Shown here in pieces: positions 24,787 to 32,743 of a DNA stretch of 49,505 nucleotides. The notes under the pieces are model-generated. The model had not been told where the DNA came from. It searched no databases and saw nothing but the letters and a program-made list of their open reading frames with translations. The stretch is from JACJXF01 sp964404825 (lineage in GTDB: Bacteria; Bacteroidota; Bacteroidia; Bacteroidales; GCA-2748055). How positions within the stretch are numbered: position 1 is the first letter of the stretch; every line of letters begins with the position of its first letter. The stretch spans positions 1 to 49,505 of the forward strand of contig CAYOLQ010000017.1 of assembly GCA_964404825.1 (NCBI GenBank), given 5' to 3'. The position numbers were made by a program, and so were the translations under genes.

Positions 24787-26331
24787 TTAAAATGGTGGTA
24801 TACCGTGTTTTTTTCTGGGCATCGAAATATCTTTTCTGAGAGATACATCAATAGCATGGATGAGCATATTGCGGGTTTCATTAGGTTCAATAACTGAATC
24901 GATATAACCCTTAGCAGCGGCCACATATGGGTTAGCGAACTTTTCCTTATACTCTTCAACTTTCTGTTTTCGCATTGCCTCTGGGTCTTCTGCGGTAGTG
25001 ATTTCTTTCTTGAAGATGATATTGGCAGCTCCCTCGGGACCCATAACAGCAATTTCTGCGGAAGGCCATGCAAAAACAAAGTCAGCCCTCAGGTGACGAG
25101 AGTTCATAGCAATATATCCTCCACCATAAGCTTTACGGATAATAACAGTGATTTTAGGAACAGTAGCCTCGCTGTAAGAATAAAGGATTTTGGCTCCGTG
25201 CCTTATAACGCCGGCATGTTCCTGATCAACTCCGGGTAAATAACCGGGCAGGTCGACAAGAGTAACAATAGGGATATTAAAAGCATCGCAGAAACGGATG
25301 AAACGGGCTGCTTTGTCTGATGAATCCACATCGAGCACACCTGCGAGCACCAATGGCTGGTTGCATACGAAACCAACAGTTCCCCCGTTAATTTTACCAA
25401 AACCGATTACTATGTTTGCAGCCCATAATTCCTGAACTTCGAGAAAGTCGGAATCGTCAACAATACTCCTTACCACATTACGCACATCATAAGGCTGGCG
25501 GGCGTCTTCGGGGACAATATTTGTAATTTTGAAGTTTTTCTTCGGAGGACGGGGAGGAACATCAATCGATTTTTCAGTATTGCTCCAGGGAAGAAAAGTA
25601 AGTAGTTTTTTTATCTGGGAGAAACACTCTTCCTCACTTAAGGCAAAAAAGTGTGCATTTCCTGTTATTTCAGCATGAACACGTGCTCCACCCAGTTCTT
25701 CCATTGATATTTCCTCACCCAGAACGGTCTTAATAACCTCAGGACCTGTAATAAACATCTTCGAGATTTTATCAACCACGAAAACAAAATCGGTAAGTGC
25801 CGGTGAATATACGGCTCCCCCGGCACAAGGACCGAGGATAACAGAAATCTGAGGTATAACGCCTGATGCAAGAGTATTTCTGAAGAAAATTTCTCCGTAA
25901 CCGGCCAGGGAATTAACTCCCTCCTGAATACGTGCACCACCGGAATCATTAATTCCGATAAGAGGCATTCTCATTTTCAGGGAGTGATCCATGATTTTAG
26001 TAATTTTCCTGGCATGCATGGAGCCGAGGGATCCTCCGGCAACGGTAAAGTCCTGCGCAAAAATACAAACAGGTTTTCCATGAATGGTGCCTGTTCCGAT
26101 TATTACGCCGTCTCCGTGAAGAGTCTTTTTCTCCATGTCAAAATCACGGGCATCATGTTCAACAAAAAGATCATATTCGTTAAAAGATTCTTTATCCAGT
26201 AAAGCCATAATTCTTTCGCGGGCTGTAAGCTTACCCATCGCATTTTGCTTTTGAATTGCCTGTTCGCCTCCACCAAGAAGTACCTGCTGTCTTCTCTTTT
26301 TGAGCTCAAGAATTTTTTTATTAATTGGCAT
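24787..26331 (-). CDS. Acyl-CoA (propionyl-CoA type) carboxyltransferase, locus 1
   Basis: The 514-residue protein matches the carboxyltransferase beta subunit of propionyl-CoA carboxylase and the alpha subunit of methylmalonyl-CoA decarboxylase. It shows GDGVIIGTGTIHGKPV, GINDSGGARIQEGVNSLAGY, CAGGAVYSPALTDFVF, and in the C-terminal half VDLPGYLPGVDQEHAGVIRH and KAYGGGYIAMNSRHL, the oxyanion-hole and CoA/biotin loops. Length is normal. A TAAATTTG box at 26436-26443 probably starts the two-gene transcript. A close paralogue lies at 46998. Confidence 0.95.
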   Translation of the reverse strand: MPINKKILELKKRRQQVLLGGGEQAIQKQNAMGKLTARERIMALLDKESFNEYDLFVEHDARDFDMEKKTLHGDGVIIGTGTIHGKPVCIFAQDFTVAGGSLGSMHARKITKIMDHSLKMRMPLIGINDSGGARIQEGVNSLAGYGEIFFRNTLASGVIPQISVILGPCAGGAVYSPALTDFVFVVDKISKMFITGPEVIKTVLGEEISMEELGGARVHAEITGNAHFFALSEEECFSQIKKLLTFLPWSNTEKSIDVPPRPPKKNFKITNIVPEDARQPYDVRNVVRSIVDDSDFLEVQELWAANIVIGFGKINGGTVGFVCNQPLVLAGVLDVDSSDKAARFIRFCDAFNIPIVTLVDLPGYLPGVDQEHAGVIRHGAKILYSYSEATVPKITVIIRKAYGGGYIAMNSRHLRADFVFAWPSAEIAVMGPEGAANIIFKKEITTAEDPEAMRKQKVEEYKEKFANPYVAAAKGYIDSVIEPNETRNMLIHAIDVSLRKDISMPRKKHGIPPF

Positions 26332-26809
26332 AAATAATTGATTTAGTTAAACTTAAATAGATCCGAAACGTATTTTTTTTCGAATTTTAAGAGTACAAGG
26401 TTACTAAATCCCTGGAATTTAAAAAAGTTTAACAGCAAATTTAGAATCCTTTAAGATAGCAAGCTGTTGATTACAAGTGCTATAAAAATGAATTATTTAT
26501 TTGTAGGGCAATCTGCCATTGTTGCGATATAACAGACAGGAAAAAGGCTGAAGAGAAAATAAGAAAAATGAGGAGAAGTAAAGGATGATATAGCATATGA
26601 AAACATTTCAACTTCAAAAATTACAATTTATAACCGGAGAATTATATTTTTTTAATTGCAGGTGTTATTATAAGCCTGGCGGATTTAGTTTTATATCAGG
26701 AAAATTATGTTTTTACATTGGCGGATTGAATCTGCATGTAAAATAAATTAATCTGCACAGCGAAAATCCGAATCCGAAAGTAGAAAATGTTAATCTGCAG
26801 ATATGAAAT
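26332..26809. other. Intergenic region upstream of carboxylase locus 1
   Basis: AT-rich. Holds the -7 box at 26436-26443 and, further on, short motifs spaced 42 bases apart: TGGCGGATT at 26677 and 26719, TTAATCTGCA at 26748 and 26790. No coding sequence seen. Confidence 0.5.
26436..26443 (-). promoter_or_regulatory. Putative -7 box (TAAATTTG, minus strand) for carboxylase locus 1
   Basis: Exact TAnnTTTG match with a TTG 16 bases upstream on the same strand (26460-26462); leader about 100 bases. Confidence 0.5.
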
Positions 26810-26819
26810 TTATATCTGC
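26797..26819 (-). terminator. Hairpin over the stop codon of the 251-residue gene
   Basis: Perfect 8-base arms GCAGATAT (26797-26804) and ATATCTGC (26812-26819) around a 7-base loop that includes the stop codon end. No strong T-run follows, so function as a terminator is uncertain. Confidence 0.4.
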
Positions 26820-27565
26820 GATTCTGTTTTTTGTATTCTTCTCTTCAAAAGGATCTGTTTTTGATTCTTCCTTTGGATAAAGTCACTGATATATCCCTTT
26901 TGTCGTTCTTTATTTTCCCAGAATACATATTTTCCGGCTTTCCTTATGCTGCCGACAGCTTCCAAAGCATGGTAATAGGCTTTGTTTCTCAGCAATTTTA
27001 TTTCGTCGGGTACATTAGTCTGATTTTTATACCTGGCATATAAAACAGGAAGTGAAAAACTTGTTTCCCTGGCCTTTTCAAGCAGGTTCAAATCCATATT
27101 TATTGCCTGAAGATGGGAAATATTCAATTTACCTAGTGCAGACAGGTCCGATAAATACTGGAAAAGGTTGACTATTACAGGGTGATTCGGGTAACGATTT
27201 ATGGCAGATTTCAGATCCGGCTCAAAACGGAAGGCAAAGCGGAAATGGCGCAACAATTCACTGTATAAATTATATGCCTTTGCTAATTCACCTTTAATTT
27301 CTTTTGCAAACTCTTTTGGCTCATTGTACTTTTTAATCCAGCTTGTTTCGAGACCGGAAAGGACTTCAAGACGCAAAGGCAGATCTGTAATATTATTCCG
27401 GTCCAGACCTGTCTTCAGCAGTGCATCCTTATCTTCATCGCACCATTTCAGGAGATTCCAGGCTTCCTGAATAAAAACAGCCACAGGCATATTCGGCCTG
27501 ATTTTTTTCAATGAGGCATTTTCTTCCAGCTCTTTGATTCTTGTGTTTATTGATTCTGCATTCAT
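26810..27565 (-). CDS. Hypothetical all-helical protein
   Basis: The 251-residue product has no signal peptide and no membrane helix; its sequence reads as almost continuous amphipathic helices with many Lys, Glu, Arg and Leu. The C terminus is strongly basic (KRRIQKTESQI, preceded by ERQKGYISDFIQRKNQK), which could bind nucleic acid. A recognisable block is AGKYVFWENKERQKGY near residue 210. I do not know the family. It is a single gene between carboxylase locus 1 and the LptF/G gene, with no clear operon partner. Frame length and codon pattern support a real gene. Confidence 0.75.
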   Translation of the reverse strand: MNAESINTRIKELEENASLKKIRPNMPVAVFIQEAWNLLKWCDEDKDALLKTGLDRNNITDLPLRLEVLSGLETSWIKKYNEPKEFAKEIKGELAKAYNLYSELLRHFRFAFRFEPDLKSAINRYPNHPVIVNLFQYLSDLSALGKLNISHLQAINMDLNLLEKARETSFSLPVLYARYKNQTNVPDEIKLLRNKAYYHALEAVGSIRKAGKYVFWENKERQKGYISDFIQRKNQKQILLKRRIQKTESQI

Positions 27566-27929
27566 TCTTCATAAATTAAATACCCTTTTAAAAATATAAA
27601 ATTCCCCGCAATTCAATACCATCTGCCTGTTAAATAATATCCGCGAACTTTATTCATGAACAATTTTTTGTTTACAACGATTCGTTTTAACGAAAATCCT
27701 CCTTGTGGCTTATGGTCTGACTCCCCCCCGCTGGANNNNNNNNNNNNNNNNNNNNNNNNNNNNNNNNNNNNNNNNNNNNNNNNNNNNNNNNNNNNNNNNN
27801 NNNNNNNNNNNNNNNNNNNNNNNNNNNNNNNNNNNTTCGTTTTAACGAAAATCCTCCTTGTGGCTTATGGTCTGACTCCCCCCCGCTGGAGGGGTTGGGG
27901 GAGGTTAAGAGGCAGTTGATCCGGGATTT
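27566..27929. other. Intergenic region with assembly gap and GC-rich repeat
   Basis: Holds TTCGTT-TT-AACGAA (27681-27694), a CCCCCCC/GGGG-rich segment to about 27911, and the 100-N gap. No coding sequence seen. Confidence 0.6.
27736..27835. other. Scaffold gap of 100 N with 55-bp duplicated flanks
   Basis: Bases 27681-27735 are identical to 27836-27890. As at 21291, the contigs probably overlap by exactly 55 bases and the gap is not real. Confidence 0.9.
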
Positions 27930-29063
27930 TTACTTCGGAGCCATCCGGTACAATACCAACCCTACGACTGCAAAAATAAGGTTTGGTAACCATACAGCCA
28001 GCAAAGGAGGCAGACTTCCCCCGATAGCAAATTGTGCTGAGAACTGCATAAACAAAATATAGGTAAAGCTAATACCAAGTCCTGCTCCCAGCTGAGCACC
28101 TATTCCACCTCTTACCTTCTGGGATGAAACGGCTACCCCGATGAGGGTAAGAATAAAGGTCGAGAAAGGGAAAGCAGTTCGTTTGTACCTTTCAATGAGG
28201 TATGATGTGAGATTTGTTTCTCCCTGCATTCTGGAAACTTCAATAAACTCATTCAGTTCGGTAAAGGACATCGCCTCAACAGCATTAAGCCTTCTGGAAA
28301 AATCGGCCGGCGTCAATTGTATAACGGTATCCTTACTGGGCCCTTCGGTGATGTTTTCCTTCATACCGGAGAATTCACGAATATAATACCGGCGCATGGA
28401 CCAGGAGTTTTTTGTGGTGTCCCATGAAATCTGATCTGCCATTAATTTTGAAACGAGCTTACCATCTTCAAATTTCTCCATTGAAAAATTATATCCGGTG
28501 TTGCTGACAGTACTGTAACTCTCCATATAAATGAATACTCCCGGTTCAACCTGCTTATGAATATTTTTTCTGCTGAAGGTTTGAGGCCGCTTGTGAATGT
28601 ATTTCTCCTCAAAATCGAGCTTTGTTTTATTTGCTCTTGGAATCACAAAATTGCTCAGAGAAAACGCAAATATGGTTATCACACTTGCGGAAATAAAATA
28701 AGGTAACAGGAATCTTCTGAAACTGACACCGCTACTGAGAATGGCTATTATTTCAGTATTATAGGCCATCTTTGATGTGAAAAAGATGACCGAAATAAAG
28801 GTAAAAAGAGAGCTGAAGAGTACTGCAAAATAGGGTATAAAATTAAGGTAGTAATCAAATACTACTTCCTTTGCAGGGGCTGAGCTCTCAATAAAATCAT
28901 CAATTTTTTCTGATAGATCGAAGATAACAGCAATAGCGAGGATAAGCAGAATGGAATAGACGAAGGTCCCGAGGAACTTCCGGATAATATACAAATCAAT
29001 GATTTTCAGCCCAAGAGCACTTATAATCTTATGGCTAATTTTTTTACCATTGCGGTTTTCCAT
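27930..29063 (-). CDS. LptF/LptG family LPS export permease
   Basis: The 377-residue protein has the LptF/LptG (YjgP/YjgQ) plan: three membrane helices at the N terminus (IIDLYIIRKFLGTF, then FIPYFAVLFSSLFTFISVIFF), a large periplasmic beta-jellyroll domain (about 130-270), and three C-terminal helices ending in FAVVGLVLYRMAPK. With LptB it forms the ABC transporter that lifts lipopolysaccharide out of the inner membrane toward the outer membrane. LptG is the more likely of the two, but Bacteroidota copies are hard to tell apart. The start overlaps the end of tgt by 43 bases, so the genes are one operon. Confidence 0.92.
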   Translation of the reverse strand: MENRNGKKISHKIISALGLKIIDLYIIRKFLGTFVYSILLILAIAVIFDLSEKIDDFIESSAPAKEVVFDYYLNFIPYFAVLFSSLFTFISVIFFTSKMAYNTEIIAILSSGVSFRRFLLPYFISASVITIFAFSLSNFVIPRANKTKLDFEEKYIHKRPQTFSRKNIHKQVEPGVFIYMESYSTVSNTGYNFSMEKFEDGKLVSKLMADQISWDTTKNSWSMRRYYIREFSGMKENITEGPSKDTVIQLTPADFSRRLNAVEAMSFTELNEFIEVSRMQGETNLTSYLIERYKRTAFPFSTFILTLIGVAVSSQKVRGGIGAQLGAGLGISFTYILFMQFSAQFAIGGSLPPLLAVWLPNLIFAVVGLVLYRMAPK

Positions 29064-30151
29064 GTTGTAAATTCTCCCGTTTTAATCTTTTCAAAGGCCT
29101 CTCTGACGAGTGCCATGTAAAAAGCCAGGTTATGAATGCTTGCTATCTGCGCACCAAGTATCTCGTTTGAAATAATCAGGTGCCGCAAATAAGCTTTTGA
29201 ATAAAAACTGTCCACAAAACTGGTTCCGTTGCCATCAAGAGGACTAAAATCGTCCTTCCATCTCAGGTTTTTGATATTCATAATACCCTCACTTGTAAAA
29301 AGCATACCGTTTCTTCCGTTCCGGGTTGGCATTACGCAATCGAACATGTCTATCCCCAGTGCAATGGATTCGAGAATGTTAACCGGAGTTCCGACTCCCA
29401 TGAGATAGCGAGGCTTATCATAAGGCAATATGTTAGTAACCACCTCGGTCATTGCATACATATCTTCTGCCGGTTCACCAACCGATAAACCACCGATTGC
29501 ATTTCCTTCCATACCCATTGAAGCTATTTTTTCAGCCGATTCAATTCTCAGGTCCTTGTATACACTCCCCTGGACAATAGGAAAGTAAGACTGATGATGG
29601 CCATAAAGCCCTTCTGTTTCATTGTAATGCTTTATACCTCTTTCGAGCCACCGGTGTGTAAGGCCCAGAGAATCACTGGCATATTTATATTCACAGGGAT
29701 AAGGTGTACACTCATCAAGTGCCATCATAATATCAGCTCCGATGATTCGTTGTGTATCAACGATATTTTCGGGTGTAAAAGTATGTTTCGATCCATCGAT
29801 GTGAGAAGTAAAGAAAGCCCCTTCCTCCTTTAGTTTCCTGTTGGCTGAAAGCGAAAAAACCTGATAACCGCCACTGTCGGTAAGCATGGCTCCCTTCCAG
29901 TTTATATACTTGTGAAGACCGCCGGCAGCACGAATTATTTCTATACCCGGCCGGAGATACAGATGATAGGTATTTCCAAGAATTATGGGTGCTTTTATAT
30001 CATCTGAAAGTTCCCGCTGATGTATACCTTTTACAGTACCGGCTGTTCCGACCGGCATAAAAATGGGGGTATTGAATGTACCGTGATCTGTAATTATCTC
30101 TCCCGCTCTGGCCTTTGAATGAGGATCCCTGAACAAAATTTTAAAATCCAT
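29021..30151 (-). CDS. tgt: Queuine tRNA-ribosyltransferase
   Basis: The 376-residue enzyme swaps guanine 34 for preQ1 in GUN-anticodon tRNAs. It has the (beta/alpha)8 fold motifs: general acid/base Asp92 in TDSGGYQVFS, nucleophile Asp271 in MFDCVMPTRNGRNG, and VQGSVYKDLR. The zinc site near the C terminus, usually CxCxxC followed by a His, is altered: residues 305-318 read LDGNGTSFVDSF with no cysteine, while YLRHL (His324) remains. The region 282-376 has no Cys at all. Structure and function may still be intact if this lineage dispenses with zinc. It shares an operon with the LptF/G gene and has a TATCTTTG box at 30169-30176. Confidence 0.95.
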   Translation of the reverse strand: MDFKILFRDPHSKARAGEIITDHGTFNTPIFMPVGTAGTVKGIHQRELSDDIKAPIILGNTYHLYLRPGIEIIRAAGGLHKYINWKGAMLTDSGGYQVFSLSANRKLKEEGAFFTSHIDGSKHTFTPENIVDTQRIIGADIMMALDECTPYPCEYKYASDSLGLTHRWLERGIKHYNETEGLYGHHQSYFPIVQGSVYKDLRIESAEKIASMGMEGNAIGGLSVGEPAEDMYAMTEVVTNILPYDKPRYLMGVGTPVNILESIALGIDMFDCVMPTRNGRNGMLFTSEGIMNIKNLRWKDDFSPLDGNGTSFVDSFYSKAYLRHLIISNEILGAQIASIHNLAFYMALVREAFEKIKTGEFTTWKTAMVKKLAIRL

Positions 30152-30168
30152 AAATCATAAATCTGTGT

Positions 30169-30176
30169 CAAAGATA
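30169..30176 (-). promoter_or_regulatory. Putative -7 box (TATCTTTG, minus strand) for tgt
   Basis: Exact TAnnTTTG match 18 bases before the tgt start. Confidence 0.55.
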
Positions 30177-30305
30177 ATATTATGTGAATAAAATGTGCAG
30201 TACTTAAGCCATCTCCTTTTGGTTCATAGCAAAATCTTTCCTAAAATTGCCTGTTCAAAAAAAATAAAATTGGAAAAGTACATTTTGGGTCTGGGGTTGC
30301 ATGTG

Positions 30306-31415
30306 ATGATAATTGCAGGAATATTTCTACTGATGTTTTTTATACAGTTGTATTATTATCTAAGGTATTACAGAAAAGCATTTTTTAAAAAATCATCCAT
30401 TTACGATAAACCTGAAAACAAACAGGAACCGGTAAGCATCATTATCTGTGCAAGGAATGAGGCTGTTAACCTGGAAAAAAACCTTCCTCTGGTACTTGAA
30501 CAGGATTATCCGGATTTTGAAGTTATTGTGGTGAACGACAGGTCGGAAGATGAAACTCCTGATATTCTCAAGAGGCTTGCAATCAAATATCCTCATTTGC
30601 GCATCTCTGAGGTCAGAAATGACCCGATGTTTACACACGGTAAAAAACTTGCCCTGACTTTAGGGATTAAAGCCTCTTCAAATGAATGGCTTCTCATGAC
30701 GGATGCCGACTGTAAGCCTGCCGGAAAGAACTGGTTGTCGCTAATGCAAAGGAATTTTACAGAAAATACCGATTTAGTATTAGGGTACGGGGGATATAAA
30801 AAGGAAAAGGGGTTTTTAAATCTTCTGATTCGATTCGAAACCGTATTTACTGCAATGCAGTATTTTGGAATGGCCACCTCCGGTAAGGCATATATGGGTG
30901 TAGGAAGAAATCTCGCATACCGTAAAACTCTGTTTTTTACCAACAAGGGATTTGCTTCACATTCCAATCTTTTTTCAGGGGATGACGATCTTTTTGTAAA
31001 CGAAACTGCTGACTCATCAAATGTTGCCGTTGAAATGCATCCGGAAAGCTTTACATGGTCGGATGCTAAAGCAACTTTCAGAGACTGGTACATTCAGAAA
31101 AAAAGACATCTTACAACAGGTTCGCGATACACCTTCAAAACGAAATTCCGGCTCATTCTCGAAAATATCAGCCGGGTCCTTTTTCTGGCTGGTTTTGTAG
31201 CTATGCTTGTTATTTATCCTTTCCCATTAATACCATTGCTCATATTTGGCGTTCTACTGTTAGTTAAAGGAATAATATATAAAATTGTGTTTACTCCTTT
31301 GAACGAAAGCATTTTATTTCTACCTTCGCTGGTTATTGAACCGCTTTTACCCTTGTTTTACAGTTACCTGCATTTCAGAAACTTAATCGAGAGAAACCGT
31401 AGAAAATGGAATTAA
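30306..31415 (+). CDS. Membrane-anchored GT2 glycosyltransferase
   Basis: The 369-residue product begins with a membrane helix (MIIAGIFLLMFFIQLYYYLR), followed by a GT-A domain of family GT2: SIIICARNEAVNLEKNL, VVNDRSEDET, MTDADCKP, and the acceptor-side motif QKKRHL in place of Q-x-x-RW. Two or three hydrophobic helices end the protein. Such enzymes build polysaccharides or glycolipids from nucleotide sugars at the inner membrane. The frame is open 37 codons further upstream, but the helix plus a near-consensus TACATTTTG at about 30280 favour ATG 30306. Its last codons overlap the sigma factor gene. Confidence 0.87.
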   Translation: MIIAGIFLLMFFIQLYYYLRYYRKAFFKKSSIYDKPENKQEPVSIIICARNEAVNLEKNLPLVLEQDYPDFEVIVVNDRSEDETPDILKRLAIKYPHLRISEVRNDPMFTHGKKLALTLGIKASSNEWLLMTDADCKPAGKNWLSLMQRNFTENTDLVLGYGGYKKEKGFLNLLIRFETVFTAMQYFGMATSGKAYMGVGRNLAYRKTLFFTNKGFASHSNLFSGDDDLFVNETADSSNVAVEMHPESFTWSDAKATFRDWYIQKKRHLTTGSRYTFKTKFRLILENISRVLFLAGFVAMLVIYPFPLIPLLIFGVLLLVKGIIYKIVFTPLNESILFLPSLVIEPLLPLFYSYLHFRNLIERNRRKWN

Positions 31416-32047
31416 ACCCCAATCTTTCTGAAAAAGCGCAACACGATTTTATTCTGGTTGAGAACGCCAGAAAAGGCGATCAGAAAGCCTATGCGGAATT
31501 AATGGGCCGGTACCGGGATGCTATATATTTCATGCTTCTCAAAATGGTAAATAATTCCAGTGATGCAGAAGATCTTACTATTGAANNNNNNNNNNAAAAT
31601 GTAAAGGGCATATTAACGATGGAAGAAGGAAAAGCCTTTAAAAATATAAACCAATACACTCCCAATTTCGCATTCAGCACCTGGTTGTTTAAAATTGCCA
31701 CTAACAACTGCATTGACTTTATAAGAAAGCGCAGAGGAAATGTGATTTCTCTTGATCAAAATTTGCATGATAATGATTCCTCCGGTCATACAGCACAAAT
31801 CCAATCAGACTCACCCGATCCGGAGGCTCATATGATTAACCAGCAGAAAATAAAACTAATGCGTGATGTGGTCAATAAGCTCAAGCCCAGATACAAGCGA
31901 CTTGTTGAACTGAGGTATTTCAATGAATTTTCATACGAAGAAATCTCCCACGAACTGGATTTGCCCATTGGTACTGTTAAAGCACAGCTTTTCAGGGCCC
32001 GGGAACTTCTTTACAATATTCTTAAAAATACTGAAGGAAAGATTTAA
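31406..32047 (+). CDS. ECF-type sigma-70 family RNA polymerase sigma factor (with assembly gap)
   Basis: The 213-codon frame encodes sigma region 2 (about 20-100, MLLKMVNNSSDAEDLTIE … PNFAFSTWLFKIATNNCIDF) and region 4 (about 150-205, KPRYKRLVELRYFNEFSYEE … GTVKAQLFRARELL), with a short linker between. Ten N at 31586-31595 interrupt region 2, and the 11 residues after the gap (NVKGILTMEEG) do not fit the family pattern, where only about three residues separate DLTIE from GKAFKNI. The gene product is therefore probably about 200 residues and intact, with an assembly error here. Overlaps the GT2 gene by 10 bases and precedes rsmG. No anti-sigma factor gene is adjacent. Confidence 0.9.
   Translation: MELNPNLSEKAQHDFILVENARKGDQKAYAELMGRYRDAIYFMLLKMVNNSSDAEDLTIEXXXXNVKGILTMEEGKAFKNINQYTPNFAFSTWLFKIATNNCIDFIRKRRGNVISLDQNLHDNDSSGHTAQIQSDSPDPEAHMINQQKIKLMRDVVNKLKPRYKRLVELRYFNEFSYEEISHELDLPIGTVKAQLFRARELLYNILKNTEGKI
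31586..31595. other. 10-N gap inside the sigma factor gene
   Basis: Sequence on the right side (31596-31630) looks out of place in the sigma factor alignment; see the sigma factor entry. Unlike the other gaps, the two sides do not share a clean overlap. Confidence 0.8.
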
Positions 32048-32125
32048 AATGAAGCTCCCGGTTGGTTCATTTTACCTATGGTTTCGTCTTAATCAACATT
32101 GCTCAGAATTCAGTTCTTCAAAGGT

Positions 32126-32743
32126 ATGTTAACAATCAGAAAATACTTTCCCGATCTCAATGCACATCAGTTGCAACAGTTTGATAGGCTTGATAGTCTG
32201 TATAGGGAATGGAACCGGAAAATCAATCTGATTTCGAGAAAAGATATTGAAAGTCTGTATGTGCATCATGTTTTGCATTCCCTGGCTATCGCGAAGGTGA
32301 TTGAATTTGTACCCGGAACCCGGGTTCTTGATGTTGGCACAGGTGGCGGATTTCCGGGGATCCCTCTTGCAATTTTATTTCCTGATACTCAATTTACACT
32401 TAACGACTCCATAGCAAAAAAAATTAAGGTTGTGAATGAAATTTCCTCTGAATTAGGTCTTAAAAATTTAACCAGTTTAAATTGTCGCGCTGAAGATATC
32501 AACGATTCATATGACTTTGTTGTAAGCAGAGCAGTTACCTCATTTCCTCAGTTTCATGCATGGGTTAAAGGGAAGTTTCTTAAAGAGAACAAGAACCTTC
32601 TGAATAACGGAATTCTTTATCTCAAGGGAGGTGAACTCGATGCTGAACTCATGAATTTCAAAAACAGGATTAAGATTTTTGAACTCAAAAACTTCTTCTC
32701 TGAGGAGTTTTTTGAAACCAAAAAGTTAATCTACTTTTCCTGA
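32126..32743 (+). CDS. rsmG: 16S rRNA (guanine527-N7)-methyltransferase RsmG
   Basis: The 205-residue methyltransferase has the SAM-binding motif VLDVGTGGGFPGIPLAILFP near residue 65, NLISRKDIESLYVHHVLHSL before it, and VVSRAVTSFPQFHAWV after it, all standard for RsmG. It methylates G527 of 16S rRNA; loss gives low-level streptomycin resistance in other bacteria. ATG 32126 is chosen over 32099 because the family starts near LTIRKYFPDL. Its TGA overlaps the ATG of the MFS gene (TGATG). Confidence 0.95.
   Translation: MLTIRKYFPDLNAHQLQQFDRLDSLYREWNRKINLISRKDIESLYVHHVLHSLAIAKVIEFVPGTRVLDVGTGGGFPGIPLAILFPDTQFTLNDSIAKKIKVVNEISSELGLKNLTSLNCRAEDINDSYDFVVSRAVTSFPQFHAWVKGKFLKENKNLLNNGILYLKGGELDAELMNFKNRIKIFELKNFFSEEFFETKKLIYFS

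Noticed and set aside
27656..27919. 87-codon frame across the 100-N gap
   Set aside because: It consists of the duplicated 55-base flanks and Ns; an artefact.
30593..31093. 166-codon minus-strand frame opposite the GT2 gene
   Set aside because: The plus strand carries intact GT2 motifs over the same bases; a shadow frame.
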